A DNA stretch of 64,000 nucleotides from Gandjariella thermophila. Its GTDB lineage: Bacteria; Actinomycetota; Actinomycetes; Mycobacteriales; Pseudonocardiaceae. The stretch spans positions 186,001 to 250,000 of the forward strand of contig NZ_BJFL01000002.1 of assembly GCF_005405885.1 (NCBI RefSeq), in the 5' to 3' direction. Of this stretch, positions 46,506 through 56,400 are shown piece after piece. The position numbers and the translations under genes were made by a program. Every line of letters begins with the position of its first letter. Within the stretch, counting starts at the first letter, position 1. Under the pieces are notes generated by a model. The model saw nothing but the letters and a program-made list of their open reading frames with translations, was not told the origin of the DNA and made no database searches.

Positions 46506-48168
46506 ACCGCCGCGCGGGCACGGGTCCGTCGCAGCGGGAGGCCACCACCTCGGCGCCGTGCACGCACTCGCCGCCGACGAAGGTGGCCAGCACCTCGATG
46601 TCGCTGATCCGGGCGCTGGGCACCGTGGTCGGGTCGTCGCCGAGCAACACCAGGTCGGCGAGCAGACCGGCGGCGACGCGGCCCCGCTCACCCCCCGCGT
46701 GCCCGGCGTGGGCGGAGCGGGTGGTGTAGGCGCGCAGCGCCTCCACCGCATCCACCCGCTCGTCGCCGCTGAGCACCCGGCCGTCCCTGCTGGTGCGCTC
46801 GACCATCGAGCGCATCCCGGCCAGCGGCGCGCCGACCGCCACGCACGGCCGGTCCGAGCTGGCCGGCACCACGACGCCGCTGTCCACAAAGGACCGATGT
46901 CGGTACAGCCAGGGCAGCCGGTGCTCGCCGACCGCGTCGGCCATGGAGTCGCCGATCTCGTACAGGAACCGGGCCTGCGGTACCGGGATCACGCCGAGTT
47001 CGGCGAACCGGGGCAACTGGTCCGGGCGCACCATCGCGGCATGCTCGATGCGGTGCCGCACGTCCGGCCGGGGCAACACGCGCTGCGCCTCGGCGAACGC
47101 GTCCAGGGCGACGTCGATGGCGCGGTCGCCGATCGCGTGCGCGGCGACCCGCCAGCCGGCGCGGTGCGCGGCCACGATCCGCTCGCGCAGCACCTGTGGG
47201 TCGTCGCCGAGCAGGCCGGTGCCGCCGTGGTCGCAGAACGGTTCGGTGACCGCGGCGGTGCGGCTGGACAGCGCCCCGTCGGTGAAGATCTTCATCGGGC
47301 CGAGCCGCAGCCGGTTGTCGCCGAACCCGGTGCGCAACCCCAGATCGAGCCCGACAGGCACCCCGTCGGCCGGGTTGCTGGGCACCGGGTGCAGTACCTC
47401 GGCCGCGGTCATCAGCTCCACCCGGACCGGCAGGTCGCCGCGCTGGCGGGCCAGCTGGTAGGCGGCGGCCTCGATGCCGCTGTGCCCGATCCAGCCGCCG
47501 CCGATGCCGGCCTCGGTGACGTGGGTGAGCCCCTCGGCGGTGTAGACCTGGGCGGCGCGGGCGACGGCCTCCGCCAGTTCGTCGACCGGGTAGGGCACCA
47601 GCAGAGCCTTGACCAGGTTCTGCGCGCCCTCCTTGAGCAGCCCGGTCGGCGCGCCGTCCGCGTCGGTGTCGATCTCGCCGCCCGGTGGCACGGTGGCGGT
47701 ACCGTCCAGCACCCCGGCCCGGTCCAGCACCACGCTGTTCGCCACGCCCATGTGCGCCGAACGGTGCTTCAGCCACACCGGCCGGCCGCCGCCGGCCCGG
47801 TCCAGCTCGGCGCGCCGCGGGTGACCGCCGAGCACGAAGTCGTCGTAGCCGGCACCGACCACCCAGGCGTCGGCCGGCAGGCCCGCGGCGCGCTCGGCGA
47901 CCGCGTCATACAGCTCGGACATGGCCGACAGCCGGGTCAGGTCCAGCTCGGCCAGGGACAGCCCGAACCAGGCCATGTGGTTGTGCGCGTCGGCGAACCC
48001 GGGAGTGAGCGTCGCCCCGTCGCAGTCCACGACGGCGCGGGCGGGCAGCCCGTCGATCTCCTCGTCCACGCCGACGATCCGGCCGTGCAGCACGCCGACC
48101 GCGTGCGCGGTGGGCCGGTCGTCCGCCATGGTCAGCACGCGCGCGTCGCGCAGCAGCAGGTCCAGCAC
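46504..48168 (-). CDS. Metal-dependent amidohydrolase, YtcJ-like
   Basis: 554 residues from GTG 48168, chosen for GGGAG upstream; GTG 48183 is an alternative. Amidohydrolase TIM barrel: metal motif FADAHNHM near residue 60, VAAHAIGDRAID (metal His), RIEHAAM, and PASSDRPC with Asp ligand. YtcJ-type members have varied hydrolase activities, and sequence does not fix the substrate. Its C-terminus abuts the FadD-like fragment, so its position may be the result of a rearrangement. Confidence 0.85.
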   Translation of the reverse strand: MLDLLLRDARVLTMADDRPTAHAVGVLHGRIVGVDEEIDGLPARAVVDCDGATLTPGFADAHNHMAWFGLSLAELDLTRLSAMSELYDAVAERAAGLPADAWVVGAGYDDFVLGGHPRRAELDRAGGGRPVWLKHRSAHMGVANSVVLDRAGVLDGTATVPPGGEIDTDADGAPTGLLKEGAQNLVKALLVPYPVDELAEAVARAAQVYTAEGLTHVTEAGIGGGWIGHSGIEAAAYQLARQRGDLPVRVELMTAAEVLHPVPSNPADGVPVGLDLGLRTGFGDNRLRLGPMKIFTDGALSSRTAAVTEPFCDHGGTGLLGDDPQVLRERIVAAHRAGWRVAAHAIGDRAIDVALDAFAEAQRVLPRPDVRHRIEHAAMVRPDQLPRFAELGVIPVPQARFLYEIGDSMADAVGEHRLPWLYRHRSFVDSGVVVPASSDRPCVAVGAPLAGMRSMVERTSRDGRVLSGDERVDAVEALRAYTTRSAHAGHAGGERGRVAAGLLADLVLLGDDPTTVPSARISDIEVLATFVGGECVHGAEVVASRCDGPVPARR

Positions 48169-48390
48169 GGCTTCTCCCGTCACCCGAGGTGGTGCGGCCC
48201 GTCACCGGCAGCGTAGGGGGTGGTGGGCGCTCTCCACCCGGATTGACCCGGCCGCGCGGCCGGCGCCCACCGGCAACGACGGAACGGCCGGTCCGCGCAC
48301 CGGGCGTGATCGCGACCACCCCGCCCTGCCGCCGGCCGGGCTGACGTGCGCCCGGTGCGGAGAACGCCGTGCTACCGCAGGTGGTCCGCC

Positions 48391-48420
48391 TCGACACCCC
48401 GAGACCGTCCGGATTAGAGT
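48391..48420 (+). promoter_or_regulatory. Sigma-70-type promoter of the APC permease
   Basis: TCGACA (48391-48396) and TAGAGT (48415-48420) with an 18-bp spacer, 44 bp before the GTG start. Good match to the vegetative consensus (5 of 6 at -35). Confidence 0.55.
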
Positions 48421-48464
48421 CCCGGGCCATTGCTCGTCACAGATGGAGGAAAGGAGGAGAAGCG

Positions 48465-49985
48465 GTGCCTGGTACGGGGCTACTGCGGACAAAATCCGTC
48501 GAGCAGTCACGGGCCGATACCGATGAACCGGATACTCGGCTACGAAAGAACCTCACCGTTTTCGACCTCGTGGTGTTCGGGGTCGCCGTTACCATCGGTG
48601 CCGGTATCTTCACCATGACCGCGCGGACCGCCGGGAACATCGCCGGTCCCGGGGTCTCGCTCTCGTTCGTGATCGCGGCGGTGGCCTGCGGGCTCGCCGC
48701 CCTCTGCTACGCCGAATTCGCCTCGACCGTGCCGGTGGCCGGCAGCGCCTACACCTATTCCTACGCGACTTTCGGTGAGTTCGTCGCGTGGATCATCGGG
48801 TGGGATCTGCTGCTGGAGTTCGCGCTGGGCGCCGCGGTGGTGGGCAAGGGGTGGTCCGAGTACCTGCAGAGCGTGCTGGAGATCGTCGGCCTGAACGTGA
48901 AGACCAGCGTGCCGCTGGGCGGGCTGGAGTTCGACTGGGGCGCGGTGCTGCTCGCCGTGGTGCTGACCATCGTGCTCGCCGCCGGCGTCAAGCTGTCCGC
49001 CCGGGTCAGCCAGGTCATCACCGGAATCAAGATCGCGGTGATCCTGCTGGTGATCGTGGCCGGTATCGGCTACATCAGCGGCGCCAACTACCACCCGTTC
49101 ATCCCCGCGCCGGAGACCGGTGGCGGCGGTTCCAGCGGCCTGAACCAGTCGCTGCTCTCGCTGATCGCCGGCGGCAGCACCAGCAACTTCGGGGTGTTCG
49201 GCGTGCTGGCCGGCGCGGCGATCGTGTTCTTCGCGTTCATCGGCTTCGACGTGGTGGCCACCACCGCCGAGGAGACCCGGAACCCGCAGCGGGACATGCC
49301 GCGGGGCATCATGGGCTCGCTGGCGATCGTCACCGTGCTGTACGTGGCGGTGGCCCTGGTGGTCACCGGGATGGTGCCGTACAAGGCGCTGGCCACCAAG
49401 CCGGACGGCACCAAGGCGACGCTGGCGACGGCGTTCTCCGCGCACGGAGTGACCTGGGCGGCGGCGGTCATCTCGGTGGGCGCGCTGGCCGGCCTCACCA
49501 CCGTGGTGATGGTGCTGATGCTCGGGCAGGTGCGGGTGCTGTTCGCCATGTCCCGGGACGGGCTGCTGCCCCGGCCCCTGGCGCACACCTCCGGCGCGAC
49601 CGGAACGCCGGTGCGGGCGACGCTGCTGGTCGGCGTCGCGCTGGTGATCGCCGCCGGCTTCTTCTCCGCGGACAAGCTGGAGGAGATGGTCAACGTCGGC
49701 ACGCTGGCCGCGTTCATCCTCGTCTCGGTGGGCGTGCTGATCCTTCGCCGGACCCGGCCCGACCTGCCGCGCTCCTTCCGCACGCCGGCGGTTCCGCTGG
49801 TGCCGATCCTCGCGGTGCTCGCCTGTGTGTGGGTGATGCTCAACCTGACCACGGTCACGTGGCTGCGGTTCATCGGCTGGATGGTGGCCGGCGTGGTGCT
49901 CTACTTCGCCTACGGCTACCGGAACTCCCGGCTGGCCAAGCTGGAACGGGAGCAGACCGCGACGGTGACCGCCGCGCCCGAGTAG
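48465..49985 (+). CDS. APC-superfamily amino acid permease
   Basis: 506 residues, about 12-13 membrane helices. The N-terminus RLRKNLTVFDLVVFGVAVTI and GAGIFTMTARTAGNIAGPGV carry the helix-1 substrate motif G(A/S)GIF of APC transporters. The loop FAFIGFDVVATTAEETRNPQ is the conserved helix 6 region of cationic and neutral amino-acid transporters (CAT-like). Start GTG 48465 follows GGAGGAAAGGAGG. Probably imports a cationic or branched amino acid; exact substrate unknown. Confidence 0.9.
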   Translation: MPGTGLLRTKSVEQSRADTDEPDTRLRKNLTVFDLVVFGVAVTIGAGIFTMTARTAGNIAGPGVSLSFVIAAVACGLAALCYAEFASTVPVAGSAYTYSYATFGEFVAWIIGWDLLLEFALGAAVVGKGWSEYLQSVLEIVGLNVKTSVPLGGLEFDWGAVLLAVVLTIVLAAGVKLSARVSQVITGIKIAVILLVIVAGIGYISGANYHPFIPAPETGGGGSSGLNQSLLSLIAGGSTSNFGVFGVLAGAAIVFFAFIGFDVVATTAEETRNPQRDMPRGIMGSLAIVTVLYVAVALVVTGMVPYKALATKPDGTKATLATAFSAHGVTWAAAVISVGALAGLTTVVMVLMLGQVRVLFAMSRDGLLPRPLAHTSGATGTPVRATLLVGVALVIAAGFFSADKLEEMVNVGTLAAFILVSVGVLILRRTRPDLPRSFRTPAVPLVPILAVLACVWVMLNLTTVTWLRFIGWMVAGVVLYFAYGYRNSRLAKLEREQTATVTAAPE

Positions 49986-50006
49986 TCCCCGCCGTACCAT
50001 CCGAAC

Positions 50007-50039
50007 CGAGGGGCCGGTCCGCGCGGGGCCGGCCCCTCG
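50007..50039 (+). terminator. 11-bp stem-loop terminator of the APC permease gene
   Basis: CGAGGGGCCGG (50007-50017) pairs perfectly with CCGGCCCCTCG (50029-50039) around an 11-nt loop, 22 nt after the stop. No U-tract. Confidence 0.7.
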
Positions 50040-50114
50040 CCGTGCGTCGCGGTACCGCTCGGCCACGCGCGTTGCCCGACCGCCTCCTCGGCGGGCTCCC
50101 GTCGCGTGGGATGG

Positions 50115-51074
50115 TCAGTTCTTGCGGAAGTCGGCGAGGTTGTCCCGGGTGACCTCCTTGACGGGGACCTCGATGAGTTCGCGGACGTGCTCGCGCTTCG
50201 CGGCGCGTACCGCGGTTTCCACGGCCTGGGCGCCGATCTCGCGGGGCTGCTGGGCGATGGTCGCGGACAGCTTGCCGCTGGCGATGGCGTTCAACCCGTC
50301 CGGGGTGCCGTCGAAGCCGACCACCGCGATGTCCCGGCCGGCGCGGTTGCCGAGCGCGGTGATCGCGCCGATGGCCATCTCGTCGTTCTCCGCGAACACG
50401 CCCTTGATCTCCGGGTGCTGCTGGAGCAGGTTGGCCATCACGCCGACCGCCTTGCTGCGGCTGGAGTCCGCGACGCCGCTGCCCACCAGGTGGGTGGCGC
50501 TGCGCAGGGCGATGCCCTCGTCGAAGCCGCGGTCCCGGTCGCGGGTGGTGGACGCGCCCTCCTGGGTGCGGATCAGCACCACGTCGCCCGGGCCGACCGC
50601 CTTGGCCAGCGCCTCCGCGGCCATCTGCCCGCCCTGCACGTTGTCCGAGGACACCTCGGTGGTCACCCGCGGGCTGTTCAGGGAGCGGTCCACGGCGATC
50701 ACCGGGATCGACGCGTTCGCCGCGGCGTTGGCGGCGGGCACCGAGAGGTCGGAGTCCACCGGGTTGATGAGCACGGCCTGCACGCCCTGGGTGATCACCG
50801 TGCGGATCTGGTTGATCTGGGTGGTGACGTCGTTCTGCGCGTCCTGCACCACCAACGTGACGCCGAGCGTCCTGGCCTCCGCCTCGGCGCCCTGGCGAAG
50901 CTGCACGAAGTACGGGTTGTTCAGGGTGGTCACGTTGAGCGCGATGACGATGCCGCTGCCGCTGAGGCCGGTGGCGAGGTTGGTCGACGCCGTGCCCGTC
51001 GTGCCGCACGCGGAGCTGGTGAGCAGGGCCGCGGCCAGGGCGACGATGCCGCGCCACGGTTTCGCAGGGCGCAC
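50115..51074 (-). CDS. Orphan ribose/galactofuranose-type sugar-binding lipoprotein
   Basis: 319 residues from GTG 51074 (GGAGGGACT upstream). Signal peptide with lipobox TSSAC, Cys23. Periplasmic-binding-protein type 1 fold: IVIALNVTTLNNPYFVQLRQ, NPVDSDLSVPAANAAANA, AVDRSLNSP, VFAENDEMAIGAITAL, VVGFDGTPDGLNAI. Such proteins deliver ribose, xylose, galactose or autoinducer-2-like sugars to ABC importers. No permease or ATPase gene accompanies it, so it either serves a distant transporter or acts as a sensor. Confidence 0.9.
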   Translation of the reverse strand: MRPAKPWRGIVALAAALLTSSACGTTGTASTNLATGLSGSGIVIALNVTTLNNPYFVQLRQGAEAEARTLGVTLVVQDAQNDVTTQINQIRTVITQGVQAVLINPVDSDLSVPAANAAANASIPVIAVDRSLNSPRVTTEVSSDNVQGGQMAAEALAKAVGPGDVVLIRTQEGASTTRDRDRGFDEGIALRSATHLVGSGVADSSRSKAVGVMANLLQQHPEIKGVFAENDEMAIGAITALGNRAGRDIAVVGFDGTPDGLNAIASGKLSATIAQQPREIGAQAVETAVRAAKREHVRELIEVPVKEVTRDNLADFRKN

Positions 51075-51286
51075 AGTCCCTCCGGCTGATGGGAGAACGT
51101 CGGCTCGGGGCCTGATCACGCATCAACCGGCTGCGGTCCGGGCCGGCCGGCGATCCGGCCGAACTTGACCTTGGCGCAGGCCACCGGGTGTGTCAAGGGT
51201 CACAGCGTTCGGCGCCGGCCGCGCGGCGCAGTGATGGTGCTCCGAGTGGCCGCATCCGTTGGGGCTCATCGACAAGGCCATCGATA

Positions 51287-51328
51287 CGAGCGGGCCGCCC
51301 GGCCGGGGTGCGCCGGGCGGCCCACTCG
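51287..51328 (-). terminator. 16-bp stem-loop terminator of the phosphatase gene
   Basis: CGAGCGGGCCGCCCGG (51287-51302) pairs with CCGGGCGGCCCACTCG (51313-51328) with one mismatch around a 10-nt loop. It starts 6 nt after the minus-strand stop of the purple acid phosphatase gene. Confidence 0.75.
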
Positions 51329-51333
51329 CAGGC

Positions 51334-52884
51334 CTACCGGGCGCCGCGGGGCCGGGTCAGCGTGAAGTGGTCCACCGGGGTCGCGGTGCCGTACGGGTCG
51401 CTGACGGCGTAGTAGGTGACCGAGATGCTCGTGGTGCCGCCCGGCTTGCCCGGGTCGACGTCGAACGCGGCGAAGCCGTAGGAGTGGTCCGGGTCGCGCA
51501 CGGCCGACCACGGCGCGTCCTCCAGCACGTAGATCGGTGCCCGCTTGCCGGTGTTCGGGTCCGGTGCGCCGACGCCGGTGATCACGCGGCAGCGCGCGGG
51601 GGAGAAGAATAGATGGTTGGACGGCACGGAGGTGCCGCCACCGCCGATCACCATGTGCACCGTGCCCCTGCTGGTGTCCACCACGTCGGTGCGGGTGTCC
51701 ACCGGCATCGGGGTGCGGGTGTCGTTCGGTTGCTGGCCGCGGATCGGGTGCGAGCGCTCGTAGTGGTGCTCGTGCCCGCACACCACCAGGTCCACCCCGT
51801 AGCGGTCGAACAGCGGCACCCAGTTCTCCCGGATGCCGAGGTCCGCGCCATTGGCCTTGTCCACAGTGGACACGACGACCTGGTGCATGCACACCACGAT
51901 CCAGTCGATGTCCGGATTGGACCGGGACGCGGCCAGTTCGGCCTCCAGCCAGCGACGCTGCGCGCCACCCGAGTATCCGTGCACGTAGGAGTTGCCGCCG
52001 TCCTGGTAGGCGACGTCGTCGTTGTTGAGGCTGATCACCCGCACCGAGCCGGCGGTGAACGCGTACCACAGGCCGCGCAGCTCCGGATCGGCGCCGGAGT
52101 CGGGCACGCTGAAGTAGGTCTGGTAGGCGCCGTATCCGATCGGGCCGTTGCCCAACTCGTTCTCGTGGTTGCCGGCGGCCGGCATCCACGGCCGGTACCG
52201 CGCCGAGCGGGTGTTGTTGTTGAACCAGTCCGACCAGGTGCGCACCCGGTCGGTGGCCAGGTTGGCGTAGCAGAGGTCGCCGTTGACCAGGTGGAACAGC
52301 GGCGCGGCCGCCTCCACCGCGGCGGTGACGTCACCGGCGGCCGGCGAGCCGAGGTTGTCGTTGACCCAGGTGCCGTTCACCTGCTTGCCCAGCGTCGGCG
52401 TGCCCTGGTCGCCGAAGCTGGTGAAGCGGAACGGCGCCCGGCCGCGCGGCGCGGTACGCACGGTGCCCAGTTCCGGCGGCGCGCCGTCGTGCACCGCCGC
52501 GTACACGTACTCGGTGTCCGGGCGCAGGCTGCCCAGCCGCGCGTGGTGCACGCGCACCTCGGTGCCGGACCTGGCGTCCCGGTAGGTGGTGGTGTCCGCG
52601 GGCACGGTGAGCCCGAGGCCGCCGGCCGGGCTGCCGAGCAGGACGCGCGGGCGGGACACCGGCGCCGTGGTGTGCCAGGACACCACGACCTCCCGCGAGG
52701 CGTCCGCGCCGAACTGCAGGTGGAGCCCGGCCACACCGGGCGCGCCGACCGTACCCGGCCGGCTCCACAGCTCCGGCGCGGCCGAGGCGCTGCCCGGTGC
52801 GCCGAGGAGTACCGCCCCGCCCACCCCGGCGCCCACGGTGAACAAGCCTCGTCTGCTGATCTCGTCGGATGAGGAAGCGCGCAT
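51334..52884 (-). CDS. Tat-exported purple acid phosphatase-like metallophosphoesterase
   Basis: 516 residues. The N-terminus has a twin-arginine signal (EISRRGLFTVGAGVGGAVLL) cut near SASA. A fibronectin-like domain (about 50-150) precedes the metallophosphoesterase domain with all five metal motifs: FGDQG, GDLCYAN, AAGNHENE, CMHQVVVS and CGHEHHYERSHP. It should fold and load metals before export and hydrolyse phosphate esters outside the cell, perhaps for phosphate scavenging. Start ATG 52884; an upstream start at 52908 would put extra residues before the signal. Confidence 0.9.
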   Translation of the reverse strand: MRASSSDEISRRGLFTVGAGVGGAVLLGAPGSASAAPELWSRPGTVGAPGVAGLHLQFGADASREVVVSWHTTAPVSRPRVLLGSPAGGLGLTVPADTTTYRDARSGTEVRVHHARLGSLRPDTEYVYAAVHDGAPPELGTVRTAPRGRAPFRFTSFGDQGTPTLGKQVNGTWVNDNLGSPAAGDVTAAVEAAAPLFHLVNGDLCYANLATDRVRTWSDWFNNNTRSARYRPWMPAAGNHENELGNGPIGYGAYQTYFSVPDSGADPELRGLWYAFTAGSVRVISLNNDDVAYQDGGNSYVHGYSGGAQRRWLEAELAASRSNPDIDWIVVCMHQVVVSTVDKANGADLGIRENWVPLFDRYGVDLVVCGHEHHYERSHPIRGQQPNDTRTPMPVDTRTDVVDTSRGTVHMVIGGGGTSVPSNHLFFSPARCRVITGVGAPDPNTGKRAPIYVLEDAPWSAVRDPDHSYGFAAFDVDPGKPGGTTSISVTYYAVSDPYGTATPVDHFTLTRPRGAR

Positions 52885-52951
52885 GTGTCCACATCCTCGG
52901 CGGGGCACGTGAACGGGCCGGGGGCCGGGGGTGAACGGCGGGACAACACCG

Positions 52952-53290
52952 CTACCGCCGGAGGTAGGGTGCCAGCGCGGCGTTCAGCCGGTACACGCCG
53001 CGGAGCACCGCGCCCTGGTACGTCTCGGTGCTGGGCACGAGCGTGCCCCGGTACACCCGCCGCGCCACGGCCGCCACCGGCGGCGCCAGCAGCCAGGCCA
53101 CGCCCAGGCAGGCGTAGGCGAGCAGGATGACCGCCAGCGCGAACGCGAGCACGAGCAGCTTGCACACCCAGATGACGAAGGCGACGAACGCGGCGATCAG
53201 CGCACCGCTGCGCCCGCCCCAACTTTTCAGGTAGGGAACCCGCATGCGGGCGCCGACGCGCAGGGGCCGCAGGACGACGTCGAGGTCCAC
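52952..53290 (-). CDS. Small membrane protein of unknown function
   Basis: 112 residues from GTG 53290. Two closely spaced hydrophobic helices (about 30-46, LIAAFVAFVIWVCKLLVLA onward, and 47-70) are followed by a basic cytoplasmic tail (VARRVYRGTLVPSTETYQG). I do not recognise the family. It lies between the purple acid phosphatase and the Pls-like gene on the same strand; a hairpin at 53412-53443 separates it from the latter. Confidence 0.6.
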   Translation of the reverse strand: MDLDVVLRPLRVGARMRVPYLKSWGGRSGALIAAFVAFVIWVCKLLVLAFALAVILLAYACLGVAWLLAPPVAAVARRVYRGTLVPSTETYQGAVLRGVYRLNAALAPYLRR

Positions 53291-53411
53291 GCGCCACCCC
53301 CTGCCTGCCGGAGACGCCGACCGCGCTCGGCCGTCCCCGGCGAGCCCCGGGAAGACCTGCCCGCGGAGGGATCATAGGGGTTGATCCGCTGCGCGGCGCC
53401 CGTCGGGCGTG

Positions 53412-53443
53412 GGGTGCGCCGGCGGTGCGCTACCGGCGCACCC
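53412..53443 (-). terminator. 11-bp stem-loop overlapping the stop of the Pls-like gene
   Basis: GGGTGCGCCGG (53412-53422) pairs perfectly with CCGGCGCACCC (53433-53443); the stop codon (53430-53432) lies at the loop edge. Probable terminator of the SET/Pls operon. Confidence 0.6.
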
Positions 53444-56400
53444 GGCCGGAGCGGGGCGCGCGGTGCTTACCCGCGCCGGTGATCACCGGCTGCACAGCCC
53501 AGTGCGGGAAGCCAAGTTCGTGCCGCCGGGCGTGCCGCACGCCGCCGAGGGTCTCGGTGCCGTCGGAGTCCAGCCGGCGGGTGGGCGCGCCCGCGTAGCG
53601 CAGCCCGGGCAGCAGCCGCTCCTGCTTCATCACCACGCTGTGCGGGGTGACCACGGCGCGCTCGCCGATGTCCGCGCCGTACAGCGGCACGGTCGCGGCG
53701 CCCAGGGTGGCGTGGGCGCCCACCCGCACCGGCGCGATCTTGAGCACCCGGTCCTCGAAGGTGTGCGCCTGGAACATCGCGCTGACCGTGGACCCGTCCT
53801 CCAGGTGCAGCATGTCCGGGTCGACGACCTGGGCGAAGCCGTCGCCGAGCAGCACCCGCCTGCCGATCTTCATGCCCATCAGGCGCAGGTAGACGGGCAG
53901 TAGCAGGGTGCCCTCCAGGGCGGCCAGCACCCGGCTGGCGATGACTCCCCAGGCGACGTACAGGAAGTCCCACCGGCTGCACCAGCAGGACCACAGCGGG
54001 TGGATGCCCTCGCGCACCTTGCCCAGCAGCCCCCACTTGAGGGCGAGCACCACCAGGCACAGCCACGCCCCGGTGGCCAGGCTGACGGCGGGCAGGCCGA
54101 GCAGCACCAGCGGCAGTAGCGGCAGCGCCAGGGACACGTGCACCACGCCGAAGGTCCACAGGCCCGCGGCCAGCGCGGGTCCCAGCGGCAGGGCGAACCG
54201 CAGCCACTCCCAGAACACCCGGGTGACGACCCGGATGAGCGGCGGGTCGTGGGTGAGCCGCCGGTCCACGGTGACCACCTCCCGCTGCGGCAGTTCGAAC
54301 GGCGGGTGGCCGAACCAGGACGTACCCGGCCGCACCAGCCGGTCGTCGGCCACGGTGGAGATGCCGATCAGGATGTTCTCCGGCAGGCGCTGACCGGCGG
54401 CGATCACCGCGTGGTTGCCGAGAAAGGTGTTCGTGCCCAACTCGACCGGGGCCACCGTCACCGTGCCGCGCTGGACACGTGGCCCGCCCAGGTAGATGCC
54501 GTCGGCGAAGAAGGTGTCCCGGTCGATCCGCACCATCTCCGGCACCACGTCGATGATCGTGCTGATCTCACAGCCGCGGCCGATCCGCATGCCGGCCGCG
54601 CGCAGCCAGGTCGGCCAGAACAGCCCGCCGGAGAGCCACCGCCCGGCCGAGGCCACCAGCCCGGTCTTCAGCCACACCCGGATGTAGCCGGGGCTCCACC
54701 GGCTGATCACCCCCGGCCTGATCTGGCCGAGTAGCCGGCAGGCCACCGCCTCCAGGGCGACCATGAGAAGCACCGAAAGGCAGGTGGCGGCGCCGATCGC
54801 GGCCAGCAGCGGCAGGTTCGCGGCCGGATCGGCGAGCGCGGCGAAGAACGTCTCGTAGCTGAGGTCGTACCGGTAGGCGATCAGCGCGAACACCACGGTG
54901 TAGGGCAGCGACAGCGCCCAGCGCAGCAGGTTCTGCGCGAGGATCATGGCGACGCCGTGCGCCAGCGGGGACAGCCGCCGGCCGCGCTCCGGCGGCGCGG
55001 GCGGGGTGGGGGCCGCTCCAGCGGGTTGCGCGGGGATGCCGTCCCAGCGTTCCCCGTCCGGGATGGCGCTGCCGGACGGCAGCGAGGACAGCGCCGTCAG
55101 CCAGGAACCCTGGCCGACCCGGGTGTTCGGCCCGACCCCGGCGCGGATGTCCAGGGTGGCGCCGTCGGCGAGGGTCACCGGGCCGAGCACCACCTCGCCG
55201 CGCTCCAGGTGCACCAGGCCGACCGAGGCGTCCTGGCTGATCGTCACGTCGTCGCCGATGTAGAGCATGTCCCAGCCGCCCTGGGTGAGGTTCACCCCGC
55301 GGTGGATGTGCACCCGCTTGCCGATCCGGGCGCCCAGCGCGCGCAGCGCCATGCACTGGAACTCGGTGCCCGCGATGGTGGCCCACGGAATCAGCCGGGT
55401 GAACTGGCGGACGATCCACATGCGCACGTGGAACCCGCTCCACGCGGGCGCGCGGGCCGGTGTGTACCGGCCGATGAGCAGTTTCTTGGCGCGCACCGCG
55501 ACGGACACGGACAGCGGGGAGGCGAGGACCTGCAACGCGGTGAGCGCCACCGGCGCGACCAGGATGAGGGTGACCAGGCCGATGCTGTCGGAGATCCAGG
55601 CGAACACCCAGAAGAACGCGAAGTAGGCCACGGCGGAGCCGGCGATCAGCTCGAGCAGCAGCCACAGCGCCTGCGCCGCGGTCGCGCGGGCGGGGTTGCC
55701 GGTGGCCCGCTCCCGCTGCGGGGTCTCCGGCGCGTCGGTCGGTGGCGCGGCCCGCCGGGCCAGCTCGCCGATGGTGCGCGCCTGGTACAGGTCGCGCACG
55801 GTGATCGACGCGGTCGCCGGGTCGGCGCGCAGCTCGGTGATGACCATGGCGGCGGTCAGCGAGCTGCCGCCGAGGTCGGTGAAGAAGTCGGCGTCCACCG
55901 AGGGTTCCGCCGGTAACTCCAGCGCGCGGCGCACCGCCTCGGCGATGCTCTGCTCGACGGGGTTGCGCGGCGCCGCCGCCGGGCCGGGCTGGCCGCCACC
56001 GGCGGAGAGGATCGGTAACTCGCTGCGCCGCAGCTTGCCGCCCGCGGTGCGGGGGAACTCGTCGATCGCGCCGAACACCGAGGGCACCATGTAGCCGGGC
56101 AGTTGCTCGCGCAGCCGCCGCTTCAGGTCCTCCACGTGCGGCAGCCGGCTCGGGTCCTCCGGGATGACGTGCGCGGCCAGCGTCTGCGTGGCGCCCTCGC
56201 CTTGCACCCGGCAGGCCGCCTCGCGGACACCGGGGCAGCGGGCCAGGCACGCCTCGATCGCCTCCAACTCGATCCGGTACCCGCGCAGCTTCACCTGCGA
56301 GTCGATCCGGCCGTGGTAGAAGAACGTGCCGTCCGGCTCCACGTGCACCAGGTCGCCGGTGCGGTAGATGCGGCCCAGCCGGGGATGGGTGGGGAACTTC

